Below, piece by piece: positions 56,601 to 64,000 of a stretch of 64,000 nucleotides of DNA. A program made the translations under genes and the position numbers. Where the stretch lies: NCBI RefSeq assembly GCF_016807805.1, contig NZ_CP063362.1, positions 5,746,501 through 5,810,500 on the forward strand, read 5' to 3'. Numbering within the stretch: position 1 is the first letter of the stretch; the number at the start of each line of letters is the position of its first letter. The notes beneath the pieces are model-generated. The model was not told the DNA's origin, did no database searches, and was given only the letters and a program-made list of their open reading frames with translations. Source of the stretch: Xanthobacter dioxanivorans (GTDB taxonomy: Bacteria > Pseudomonadota > Alphaproteobacteria > Rhizobiales > Xanthobacteraceae).

Positions 56601-57290
56601 ATGGTGAGCTACGTCTTCCCGCCCGCGTCCGTCCCCGCCCTTCCTGTGGCCGGCAGCGCGGACCTCTTCCCCGTCCACCGCATCTATTGCGTCGGCCGCA
56701 ACTTCGCCGACCACGCCGTGGAGATGGGCCACGACCCGAACAAGGAGCCGCCCTTCTTCTTCCAGAAGAATCCGGACACCCTCGTGCCGTCCGGCGCGAC
56801 CATCGCCTATCCGAAGATGACGGCGGACCTGCACCACGAGGTGGAACTGGTGGTGGCGCTGAAGGCCGGCGGCGAGGACATTCCGGTGGAACGCGCCCTC
56901 GACCTCGTGTTCGGCTATGGGGTGGGCCTCGATCTCACCCGGCGCGACCTGCAGGGCGAGGCGAAGAAGCTCGGCCGCCCGTGGGAAGTGGGCAAGGCCT
57001 TCGAGGATGGCGCGCCGTGCTCCGCCCTGGTGCCGGTGGAGAAGATCGGCCATCCCGCCTCCGGCCGCATCTTCCTCAACATCAACGGCGCGCCGAAGCA
57101 GCAGGGCGACCTCAACCAGATGATCTGGAAGGTGCCGGAGATGATCGCCACCCTCTCCACCCTGTTCCGGCTGGCGCCCGGCGATCTCATCTTCGCCGGC
57201 ACGCCGGCGGGCGTGGGGCCCATCGCCAAGGGCGACCGGCTGGAAGGGGGCGTGGCAGGGGTGGGCGAGATCACCCTCACCGTCGCCTGA
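56601..57290 (+). CDS. Fumarylacetoacetate hydrolase-family protein
   Basis: A 229-residue member of the FAH fold, FAHD1 or fumarylpyruvate-hydrolase type. YCVGRNFADHAVEMGHDP, FFFQKNPDTLVP, the metal ligands in LHHEVELVVAL and LDLTRRDLQGEAKKLGRPW are diagnostic, and LIFAGTPAGVGPI ends the fold. It probably cleaves an acylpyruvate such as fumarylpyruvate or decarboxylates oxaloacetate. No aromatic-degradation neighbours are present. ATG at 56601 follows CGGAGCC. Confidence 0.9.
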   Translation: MVSYVFPPASVPALPVAGSADLFPVHRIYCVGRNFADHAVEMGHDPNKEPPFFFQKNPDTLVPSGATIAYPKMTADLHHEVELVVALKAGGEDIPVERALDLVFGYGVGLDLTRRDLQGEAKKLGRPWEVGKAFEDGAPCSALVPVEKIGHPASGRIFLNINGAPKQQGDLNQMIWKVPEMIATLSTLFRLAPGDLIFAGTPAGVGPIAKGDRLEGGVAGVGEITLTVA

Positions 57291-57311
57291 GAAGCGACCT
57301 CGCGGGCGGTG

Positions 57312-58520
57312 TCAGCGCGCCGCCCGCAACGCCAGCACGGCGTTGAGCCCGCCGAAGGCGAAGGCGTTGACCAGCGCCACGTCCGGCATCGCGGCCCGCG
57401 CGACGTTGGGCACGCAGTCGAGATCGCACTCCGGGTCCGCCTCGCGGAAGTTCATGGTGGGCGGCAGGAAGCCGTGGGCCATGGCCAGAAGGGTGGCGAT
57501 CGCCCCGAGCGCCCCCGAGGCGCCCAGGCAATGCCCGGTCATGGACTTGATGGAGGAGACGGGCACGCGCGCGAGCCGGTCTCCCAGCACCGACCTGAGG
57601 GCCGCCGTCTCGGTCCGGTCGTTCAGCACCGTTCCGGTGCCGTGGGCGCTCACATAATCCACCGCGCCGGCATCGAGCCCCGCATCGGCCAGCGCCGCCG
57701 AGATGGCGCGCGCGGCGCTCCGCGCGTCCGGGGCGGTGAGGTCCGCCCCGTCGGCGCTCATGCCGAAGCCGATGATCTCGCCGAGGATCGGCGCGCCACG
57801 GGCGCGGGCGCGCTCCATGTCCTCCAGCACCAGGGCTCCCGCCCCCTCGCCCAGCACGAGGCCGGAGCGGTCCTTGGAGAAGGGGCGGCAGGTATCCCCC
57901 GAGAGCACGCGCAGGGCCTCCCAGCTCTTCACCATGCCGAGGGTGATGGGCGCCTCGCAGCCGCCGGTCACCGCCACGTCGAGCAGGCCCGAGCGCACCA
58001 TGTGGAAGGCGAGCCCGATGGCGTGGGAGGCGGACGAGCAGGCGGAGGCGGTGGAAAAGCTCGGCCCGAAGATGTGGTGGGCCATGGAGATCTGGCTCGC
58101 CGCCGAGGACGGCATCACCCGCGGCACGGTGAAGGGATGCGGGCGGGCGCCGTCCACGAAGATGCGCCGGTAGCCCTCCTCCAGCGTCTCGCAGCCCACG
58201 GCGGCGCCGAAGATCGCGCCCGCGCGCTCGGGCGCGATCCCTGCGAGCACGTCCCCCGCACCGGTCACGGCTTCCCGCGCGGCCAAGAGCGCGAACTGGC
58301 TGGAGCGGTCGAGGGTGCTGATCTGCCGCGGCTCGAAATGGGCCTCGGGCGCGTAGCCCTTCACCTCCCCGGCGAGGTGCGTCTTCACCTGGCCGGCCGG
58401 CACAAGGGTGAGCGGCGCAAGGCCCACCTGCCCGGCGTGCAGGGCGGTCAGGTTTTGCGCAACACCCATGCCGAGGGGAGAGACGGCGCCAAGGCCGGTG
58501 ACGGCGACCCGCCGCGTCAT
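57312..58520 (-). CDS. NodE/FabF-like beta-ketoacyl-ACP synthase
   Basis: A 402-residue condensing enzyme. The catalytic triad is complete: Cys in TASACSSASHAIG, His in SAHGTGT and His in KSMTGHCLGA. VPRVMPSSAASQISMA, WEALRVLSGDTCRPFSKDRSG and FREADPECDLDCVPNVAR resemble rhizobial NodE more than housekeeping FabF. It overlaps the ACP gene by four bases (ATGA), so the pair works together, probably making an unusual acyl chain. No nod genes, fabG or fabZ are nearby. Confidence 0.88.
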   Translation of the reverse strand: MTRRVAVTGLGAVSPLGMGVAQNLTALHAGQVGLAPLTLVPAGQVKTHLAGEVKGYAPEAHFEPRQISTLDRSSQFALLAAREAVTGAGDVLAGIAPERAGAIFGAAVGCETLEEGYRRIFVDGARPHPFTVPRVMPSSAASQISMAHHIFGPSFSTASACSSASHAIGLAFHMVRSGLLDVAVTGGCEAPITLGMVKSWEALRVLSGDTCRPFSKDRSGLVLGEGAGALVLEDMERARARGAPILGEIIGFGMSADGADLTAPDARSAARAISAALADAGLDAGAVDYVSAHGTGTVLNDRTETAALRSVLGDRLARVPVSSIKSMTGHCLGASGALGAIATLLAMAHGFLPPTMNFREADPECDLDCVPNVARAAMPDVALVNAFAFGGLNAVLALRAAR

Positions 58521-58804
58521 GAAGGCATCTGGGACGGTATGGAGGTGCCCTTTTTCGTCGTGATGAGCTTTTCGACGAAATCGAGCAGCTCGAACACCTT
58601 CACGTCCGTGTTTTCAAGGGGCCCGCTGGAGGGCACCTCGATGCCGAATCTCTCTTCGATCTTGAAGATCAGCTCCACGAGATCGAGGGAACCGATGCCG
58701 AGATCGGCGACGCTGGTTTCCCTGTCCACGATGGCAGGATCGACGGCGGCTTCCTCTGCGATCACCGCGAGAATTTCGTTTCTGCGCCCTGCTTCGTCGA
58801 CCAC
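58517..58804 (-). CDS. Acyl carrier protein
   Basis: A 95-residue acyl carrier protein. The phosphopantetheine serine lies in LGIGSLDLVEL (GSL in place of the usual DSL), then IFKIEERFGIEVP and a final acidic helix VFELLDFVEKL. The C-terminal tail TTKKGTSIPSQMPS is longer than in AcpP. It is the first gene of a two-gene unit with the NodE-like ketosynthase. The G-for-D change next to the serine is uncommon in AcpP and suggests a specialised carrier. Confidence 0.88.
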   Translation of the reverse strand: MVDEAGRRNEILAVIAEEAAVDPAIVDRETSVADLGIGSLDLVELIFKIEERFGIEVPSSGPLENTDVKVFELLDFVEKLITTKKGTSIPSQMPS

Positions 58805-59126
58805 CCGTCACCCCCTTTGCCCGGCGCGACACGCGCACGGCGCCCTTCGGGAACGCGGCTAACATGCACAGGCGCATGCACCCTGTCTAGATGACGCACG
58901 GTCCCAGGGGCATACCCGAAGATGAAAAGTGATTTATTTTCAGATTGTTGATGCGCCTCACCCGGCTGTTCACCTCGGAGATCGACGTCAGGCCATGGCG
59001 CCCCCTCCCCGCTTTTTTTCGCGCCGCGGGAAACCTGGACGGCCTGCCCACGTTGTCTCGGCAGGCCCCCCTATTGCCCACGCCCCAGAGCCCGGCATTG
59101 CCCGCGCCGGCGCCCAGGAGATTGTC
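58805..59126. other. Divergent promoter region between the ACP and glycosyltransferase genes
   Basis: A 322-bp gap between two divergent starts. A short AT-rich stretch (58920-58951, GATGAAAAGTGATTTATTTT and following) may hold a promoter. An in-frame extension of the glycosyltransferase gene to 58929 is open but not family-like. No RNA gene or repeat seen. Confidence 0.4.
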
Positions 59127-60209
59127 ATGCGCATCGCCCAGATCGCGCCGCTCATCGAGAGCGTGCCGCCACGCCGGTATGGTGGCACCGAAAGGATCGT
59201 TTCCTATCTTACCGAGGAGCTCGTTCGCGCCGGCCACGACGTCACATTGTTCGCGAGCGGGGATTCACTCACCTCGGCCCGCCTGGAGCCCATGTGCGAG
59301 ATGGGCCTGCGCCTTGCCCCGGGTCCGGTGGATCCGCTCATCCACCATATTCTGATGCTTGAGGAGGTGCGGGCGCGCGCCGACGAGTTCGACGTGATCC
59401 ACGTCCACCTCGATCTGCTGCATTATCCGGTCCTGCGCGACCATTGCGCGCGATGCCTCACCACCCTCCACGGCCGGCTCGACCTCTCCGCGGTGCACCG
59501 GCTCTACTCCACCTTCGCGGATTTTCCGCTGGTCTCGATCTCCGATCATCAGCGCCGGCCCATGCCTGCGGTGAACTGGGCGGCGACGGTCCATCACGGG
59601 CTTCCCGCGAACCTTCTGCCGTTCAGCCCCAACCCCGAAGGCTACCTGGCCTTCCTCGGCCGCATCTCGCCGGAAAAACGGCCCGACCGGGCCATCGAGA
59701 TCGCCGCGCGCGCCGGACTTCCGCTCAAGATCGCGGCCAAGGTGGACCACGCCGACATCGCCTATTGGGAGGAAGTGATCCGGCCCATGGTGGAGGCCAC
59801 GCCCGGCGTCGAGTTCATCGGCGAGATCGACGAGCGGCAGAAGGCGGACTTCCTGGGCAATGCCAGCGCCCTGCTCTTTCCCATCGACTGGCCGGAGCCG
59901 TTCGGACTGGTGATGATCGAAGCCATGTCCTGCGGCACGCCGGTCATCGCCTTTTCCCGTGGCTCGGTGCCGGAAGTGCTGGAGGAAGGCGTTACCGGCT
60001 ATCTCGTGTCCTCCGTGGAAGAGGCGGTGGCACGGGTGGCGCAGGTCGGGCGGCTTGATCGTGCCGCGATCAGGCGCATCTTCGAGAAGCGCTTCTCCGC
60101 GGAGCGGATGGCACGGGACTACGTGGCCATCTACCAGCGTCTCGCCGCGCCCGCCGCGCTGAAGTCCCGGCTGCACATGGTCAACGGGAGTCGCAATGCC
60201 GCACTCTGA
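59127..60209 (+). CDS. Glycosyltransferase family 4
   Basis: A 360-residue GT-B retaining glycosyltransferase. APLIESVPPRRYGGTERIVS is the N-terminal donor-site loop, DVIHVHLDLLHY the early core strand, GYLAFLGRISPEKRPDRAIE the linker, and EPFGLVMIEAMSCGTPVIAF the C-terminal E-x7-E motif. Substrate unknown. GGAG precedes the ATG at 59127 by 6-8 bases. Its end overlaps the start of the glycosidase gene by 14 bases, implying that the pair acts together on one glucan or saccharide. Confidence 0.9.
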   Translation: MRIAQIAPLIESVPPRRYGGTERIVSYLTEELVRAGHDVTLFASGDSLTSARLEPMCEMGLRLAPGPVDPLIHHILMLEEVRARADEFDVIHVHLDLLHYPVLRDHCARCLTTLHGRLDLSAVHRLYSTFADFPLVSISDHQRRPMPAVNWAATVHHGLPANLLPFSPNPEGYLAFLGRISPEKRPDRAIEIAARAGLPLKIAAKVDHADIAYWEEVIRPMVEATPGVEFIGEIDERQKADFLGNASALLFPIDWPEPFGLVMIEAMSCGTPVIAFSRGSVPEVLEEGVTGYLVSSVEEAVARVAQVGRLDRAAIRRIFEKRFSAERMARDYVAIYQRLAAPAALKSRLHMVNGSRNAAL

Positions 60210-62397
60210 CGCCGCCGCGCTGACGGCCGGTCTCCCGAACCCGGACGAGCCCGATTACGTCATCGCCGCCAGCGCCTCGCAGATCGAGACGACGCCCCGG
60301 ACGCTGAAGCATGACGACACCTTCGCGGTGTTTGATGCCCACGGCGATGCCGTGCCGGGGCTCGCCAGCAATCACGGCATCTTCCACCGGGATACGCGCC
60401 ATCTCTCCCATTTCTTCCTGACCATGGAGGGAGTCCGTCCGCTGCTCCTGAGCTCCACGGTGCGCGACGACAACGCAACGCTCAGCTGCGACCTCACCAA
60501 TCCCGATCTGCCGGCGCGCTGTGGAGAGCCGGAGCTCCTGCACGATCTGATCCACCTGCGCCGCTCCCGGTTTCTCTACCGCTCGGCGTGCCATGAATGC
60601 CTGTCGGTGCACAATTTCGATGTGGTCCCGCGGCGCTTCGAGATCGCCCTCTCCTTTTCCGCCGACTTCGCCGACCTGTTCGAGGTGCGCGGCGCCCGGC
60701 GCACCCGGCGCGGGACCATCGCCCGGCCGCTCATCGAGCGCGACGGGGTGCGCCTCGTCTATACCGGCCTCGACCGCCGCACGCGCCAGACCGCCCTGCG
60801 CTTCGAGCCGGCACCCACGGAACTGTCCGGCGACACGGCCCTCTTCCGCATCGCGCTCGAGCCGGGCGAGACGCAGGTGATCTACGTGGAGATCCGGTGC
60901 GACGGCGCGCCGGCAGCGCCCAGCGCGCGCCTCGCCTTCCGCTCCGCCCTGAAGAATGCCCGCGCGGACCTGCGCGCCCGCGCGGCGCGGGCGGCATCGG
61001 TGATCTCCTCGAACCATCACTTCAACGAGGGCCTGCGACGTGCGGTGAGCGACCTCAACATCCTCATCACCGATACGCCGGAAGGCGCCTATCCCTATGC
61101 CGGCGTGCCGTGGTTCAGCACCGTGTTCGGCCGCGACGCCCTCATCACCGCGTTTGAGATGCTGTGGATGGACCCCGCCATCGCCCGCGGCGTGCTCCTG
61201 CACCTCGCCGCGAACCAGGCGCAGACGTCCGATCCCGCGGCGGACGCGGAGCCGGGGAAGATCCTGCACGAGGTGCGCTTCGGCGAAATGGCCGAGCTCG
61301 GCGAGGTGCCGTTCCGGCGCTATTACGGCAGCGTGGATTCCACCCCGCTCTTCGTAATGCTGGCCGGCGCCCATCTGAAGCGGACGGGAGACGTGACGAC
61401 GGCGCGCCTGCTGTGGCCCGCGGTGGAGAGCGCCCTGCGCTGGATCACCGACCACGGCGACCGTGACGGCGACGGCTTCGTCGAATATGGCCGCCGCAGC
61501 GGCGACGGCCTGATCAACCAGGGGTGGAAGGACAGCCACGATTCCGTCTTCCATGCGGACGGCCGGCTGGCGCGCGGGCCCATCGCCCTCGTGGAGGTGC
61601 AGGGCTATGTCTATGCCGCCTGGCGCGCCGCGGCCGATCTGGCGCGGAGCCTCGGCCACGCAAGCGACGCCGACCTCTTCGCGGCGCGGGCGCAGGCCCT
61701 TCGCTCCGCCTTCGACACCGCCTTCTTCGATCCGGCGCTGGGCACCTATGTGCTCGCCCTCGATGGCGAGAAGCGCCCCTGCCGGGTTCGCAGCTCCAAC
61801 GCCGGACACGCCCTCTTCAGCGGCATCGCGCTGACGGAGCGCGCCGAGGCGGTGGTGTCCACGCTGATGGCCAACGCCTCGTTTTCCGGCTGGGGCGTGC
61901 GCACGCTGGCCGCCGGCGAGGCGCGGTTCAACCCCATGAGCTACCACAACGGCTCGGTCTGGCCGCACGACAATGCCATGATCGCCATGGGATTCGCCCG
62001 CTACGGCTTCGGGACCGAGGTGGCGCGGATCTTCGAAGGCTTGTTCCGCGCTTCGGTCTATTTCGACCTGCGGCGCCTGCCGGAGCTGTTCTGCGGCTTT
62101 GCCCGCGCCCGCAGCCAGGGACCGGTGTCCTACCCGGTCGCCTGCGCACCGCAGGCCTGGGCGGCGGCGGCGCCCCTCGCCCTCCTCCAGGCTTCGCTCG
62201 GGCTCGACTTCGACGTGGCCCAGGGCCAGGTGACCTTCGAGCGGCCGGTATTGCCCCGGTTCCTCGACGAACTCATTTTGCGCGGCCTGACCGTGGCCGA
62301 CGGCGCGCTCGACGTGAAGATCCAGCGCGTCGGCGCGTCGGCGGCGCTCTCGGTCATCGGCCGAAAGGGGCATGTGGGCCTGAAGGTGGTGGCCTGA
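60196..62397 (+). CDS. Amylo-alpha-1,6-glucosidase / glycogen-debranching-type glycosidase
   Basis: A 733-residue two-domain hydrolase. The N-terminal beta-sandwich domain (LKHDDTFAVFDAHGDAVPG; HGIFHRDTRHLSHFFLTMEG) matches the N-terminal domain of bacterial debranching-enzyme relatives. The (alpha/alpha)6 barrel has PYAGVPWFSTVFGRDALITA, RRSGDGLINQGWKDSHDSVF and YHNGSVWPHDNAMIAMGFAR, which carry the likely catalytic acids. Cytoplasmic; no signal peptide. It overlaps the GT4 gene. Substrate may be glycogen, trehalose-related sugar or another glucoside; not determinable. Confidence 0.88.
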   Translation: MPHSDAAALTAGLPNPDEPDYVIAASASQIETTPRTLKHDDTFAVFDAHGDAVPGLASNHGIFHRDTRHLSHFFLTMEGVRPLLLSSTVRDDNATLSCDLTNPDLPARCGEPELLHDLIHLRRSRFLYRSACHECLSVHNFDVVPRRFEIALSFSADFADLFEVRGARRTRRGTIARPLIERDGVRLVYTGLDRRTRQTALRFEPAPTELSGDTALFRIALEPGETQVIYVEIRCDGAPAAPSARLAFRSALKNARADLRARAARAASVISSNHHFNEGLRRAVSDLNILITDTPEGAYPYAGVPWFSTVFGRDALITAFEMLWMDPAIARGVLLHLAANQAQTSDPAADAEPGKILHEVRFGEMAELGEVPFRRYYGSVDSTPLFVMLAGAHLKRTGDVTTARLLWPAVESALRWITDHGDRDGDGFVEYGRRSGDGLINQGWKDSHDSVFHADGRLARGPIALVEVQGYVYAAWRAAADLARSLGHASDADLFAARAQALRSAFDTAFFDPALGTYVLALDGEKRPCRVRSSNAGHALFSGIALTERAEAVVSTLMANASFSGWGVRTLAAGEARFNPMSYHNGSVWPHDNAMIAMGFARYGFGTEVARIFEGLFRASVYFDLRRLPELFCGFARARSQGPVSYPVACAPQAWAAAAPLALLQASLGLDFDVAQGQVTFERPVLPRFLDELILRGLTVADGALDVKIQRVGASAALSVIGRKGHVGLKVVA

Positions 62398-62418
62398 GCA
62401 CCGGCCTCGGGCCGCTTC

Positions 62419-63525
62419 TCAACCCAGCGTCTGGCCGAGCCTCTGGCCGTAGGCGACGATGGCCCTGCCGGCCGGCGCGCGTTCTTCCTCGTAGCGGGCG
62501 AGATTTCCATCGGCGACCAGCGCATCGCGTAGCGCGAAGGCATCGCCCGCCGCCTTGGCGACGCCCATGGCCGTATGCGGGCGGGCGACGAAGGCGGCAT
62601 CCCCCATCAGCGCGATCCGGCCCGCGGTCATTCGCGGCGCGGCGTAATCGAAGATGGCGTGGATGAAGGGCCGTGGCTCCGCCTCCACGGCCGCGCGGAA
62701 CGACGGGGGCAGCAGCGCCTGCGCGTCGGCGCGCATGGCATCGACGACCTCCGGCCGAACACGCCCCGGCGCGAGCGAAAAAGGCCGGCGCTGGCCGTCG
62801 ATATCCGTCAGGACGTCGTCGAGCTCGTCCGGCTGATAGCGGCGGTACCAGACCCAATTGTAGCGGCGTCGGCCGACCGCGGTGGATCCATCGGGTCCGG
62901 CGACGAGATAGCCGAGGATGTGCGAACCCGGCATCTCGCAGAAGGCGAAGCGATCAAAAAGCTGGGTGGCCGCGACCTGCGGCACCTGCCCCTCGGGGAC
63001 CAGGCCGCGCCAGGTGGCATAGCCGACATAGGACGGCCCCGCCTGCCCGCCGACCACCGCCCCGCGCACGACGGAGCCGATGCCGTCGGCCCCGATCACC
63101 AGATCGGCCGTCTCCACGCTCCCATCGGCGAAATGCACCTGCGCGGCGGCGGCGTCCTGCGTCACCCCGACCACGGGTCTGCCGCCGACATAGCGCTCAT
63201 CCGGCAGCAGATCGCGGAAACTGCGGAACAGCACATCCCAGGAGAGCTGCGTCTGCGGCGTGCGCTGGGTCTGGACGACTTGGCCGCTCCGGTCGAGATA
63301 GATGCGCTCGCGGGCAACCACGCCAATATGGGCAATATGCTCGAACCCAACTTCGCGCAGCATCGCGAAGACCTCGCGTTGGGCGACCAGGCCGGCGCCA
63401 CGCCCCTCCAGCCCATGGACCGAACGTTCATGGACGGTAACGTCGAAGCCGGCGCGATGGAGGAGGGTCGCGGCGAAGAGCCCGCCAATGGAGCCGCCGA
63501 CGATGATGATGCGCCTGGGTTTCAT
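62419..63525 (-). CDS. FAD-dependent aromatic-type monooxygenase
   Basis: A 368-residue group A flavin monooxygenase. IIIVGGSIGGLFAATLLHRA is the FAD fold (GxGxxG variant), GAGLVAQREVFAMLREVG follows, LVIGADGIGSVVRGA is the DG motif and IALMGDAAFVARPHTAMG the GD motif. The pattern is close to 2,6-dihydroxypyridine 3-monooxygenase and salicylate-type hydroxylases, but the substrate is not fixed. I chose the ATG at 63525; the in-frame extension to 63660 is not family sequence. It is convergent with the glycosidase gene. Confidence 0.88.
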   Translation of the reverse strand: MKPRRIIIVGGSIGGLFAATLLHRAGFDVTVHERSVHGLEGRGAGLVAQREVFAMLREVGFEHIAHIGVVARERIYLDRSGQVVQTQRTPQTQLSWDVLFRSFRDLLPDERYVGGRPVVGVTQDAAAAQVHFADGSVETADLVIGADGIGSVVRGAVVGGQAGPSYVGYATWRGLVPEGQVPQVAATQLFDRFAFCEMPGSHILGYLVAGPDGSTAVGRRRYNWVWYRRYQPDELDDVLTDIDGQRRPFSLAPGRVRPEVVDAMRADAQALLPPSFRAAVEAEPRPFIHAIFDYAAPRMTAGRIALMGDAAFVARPHTAMGVAKAAGDAFALRDALVADGNLARYEEERAPAGRAIVAYGQRLGQTLG

Positions 63526-63969
63526 GATGATGTCCTTGTAGAGCGGCCGTGCGCGCCGCAAGCAGGTCCTGATCGCCGGGCGTACCTTCCCGGCAGGGGA
63601 CCGCGGACCGGGCCCCCCGGGTGACGCCGCCTGCGCCGGCCCGCCGATTTCGCGGCTCAAGCCGGCAGCGGAGCGGGAGCTGGCTGACGTCGCACATCAT
63701 CGTCGGCTCCCCTGACACGGGCCCCAGTGACAAGGGCGCCAGTGACAAGGGCCCCAGTGACATCGGCCCGGGTGAAATCGGCGCCAGGTCCACGATGGCA
63801 GGCTAGGAGACCGACGCTGCGCCTTCTTTCGCGAGCGCCGGACGGATGTCGCGTTCGCATGCCCGGAGCACGCGCGCCCCCCGGCCTGAAGCGCGATCCC
63901 GTGGCATCGCGAAAGACGGTGGGGGGCCATTCTCCTTACCTGACGCCCAGCGCGAAGGGGCGTCCCCAC
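63526..63969. other. Intergenic region without a supported gene
   Basis: About 440 bases between the divergent monooxygenase and the last gene start. Open frames here are short and low-complexity. The only structure I see is a run of 15-bp tandem repeats at 63720-63779. The promoters of both flanking genes must lie here, but I could not identify boxes. Confidence 0.4.
63720..63779. repeat. 15-bp tandem repeats
   Basis: Units GGCCCCAGTGACAAG (63720), GGCGCCAGTGACAAG (63735), GGCCCCAGTGACATC (63750) and the decayed GGCCCGGGTGAAATC (63765). On the minus strand they would read SLGPL-type pentapeptides and on the plus strand GPSDK-type, but no recognisable gene contains them. Confidence 0.9.
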
Positions 63970-64000
63970 ATGAGCAATCTGGAAGTCATACTGGTTCTTC
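63970..64000 (+). CDS. Start of an unidentified gene leaving the window (partial)
   Basis: ATG at 63970 opens a frame reading MSNLEVILVL to the window edge, with GAAGGGGCG about 8 bases upstream as a possible ribosome site. The hydrophobic start suggests a membrane protein, such as a cation/proton antiporter, but ten residues are too few to decide. Confidence 0.35.
   Translation, partial: MSNLEVILVL

Noticed and set aside
57312..58804. True nodFE nodulation genes
   Set aside because: No nodABC, nod box or other symbiosis genes are present, and the ACP does not closely match NodF.

Overview
The window is high-GC DNA with very dense coding and almost only housekeeping and nitrogen genes. It fits an alphaproteobacterium of the order Hyphomicrobiales, most likely Xanthobacteraceae or Bradyrhizobium-like (Xanthobacter, Azorhizobium, Ancylobacter). 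The lineage call rests on a circularly permuted two-piece tmRNA, a mitofilin/Mic60 homologue inside the hem operon, an alphaproteobacterial RpoH promoter with a CIRCE operator in front of groES, and a NasST-nrtABC-globin-flavoprotein-nitrate reductase cluster like that of Bradyrhizobium. I saw no prophage, transposase, CRISPR array, tRNA or rRNA.

Layout. 1-5.9 kb: groES, a frameshifted lipoprotein gene, glutaminase, a PepSY membrane protein behind an AT-rich island, and lepA (frameshifted). 6-13.3 kb: a minus-strand hemC-hemD-mic60-orf52 operon, then tsaD-gpsA divergent from hemC. 13.3-24.4 kb: mixed housekeeping genes including an EVE protein, a methyltransferase, acs, a membrane diguanylate cyclase, prmA, a thioesterase and a D-lactate-dehydrogenase-like flavoprotein. 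24.5-31.5 kb: a giant AsmA-family protein (frameshifted at its 3' end), then on the minus strand ssrA (tmRNA), sspB, a flavin amine oxidase and folA. 31.6-40.2 kb: xerD with a small overlapping membrane gene, a fused aroK-aroB, an ECF sigma/ChrR pair, a DUF2244 gene divergent from nth, and two membrane or sugar transferase genes.

40.4-53.8 kb is the main functional unit, a complete assimilatory nitrate island. nasT and nasS (cytosolic nitrate sensing) are followed by a leader with a sigma-54 promoter, candidate NtrC sites, the two-hairpin NasT (ANTAR) target and an intrinsic terminator. Then come nrtA-nrtB-nrtC (nitrate ABC import), a globin, an FAD oxidoreductase, nirA (nitrite reductase, frameshifted), an Fe-S flavoprotein reductase and nitrate reductase. 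Nitrogen limitation (NtrC) and nitrate (NasS-NasT antitermination) would jointly switch on import and reduction to ammonium; the globin probably removes nitric oxide by-product.

54-64 kb: ppa, an acetyltransferase, a small membrane protein, msrA, a fumarylacetoacetase-family hydrolase, an orphan acyl carrier protein plus NodE-like ketosynthase, a glycosyltransferase overlapping a glycogen-debranching-type glycosidase, an FAD monooxygenase, and the first codons of a gene leaving the window.

A cross-cutting observation: four genes (the lipoprotein, lepA, the asmA-like gene and nirA) are each restored by adding exactly one base in a short C or G run. That points to assembly deletions rather than real pseudogenes. 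I found no clearly undescribed system. The least explained items are the orphan NodFE-like pair, the globin/Fe-S flavoprotein electron route in the nitrate cluster, and the sensor domain of the diguanylate cyclase.
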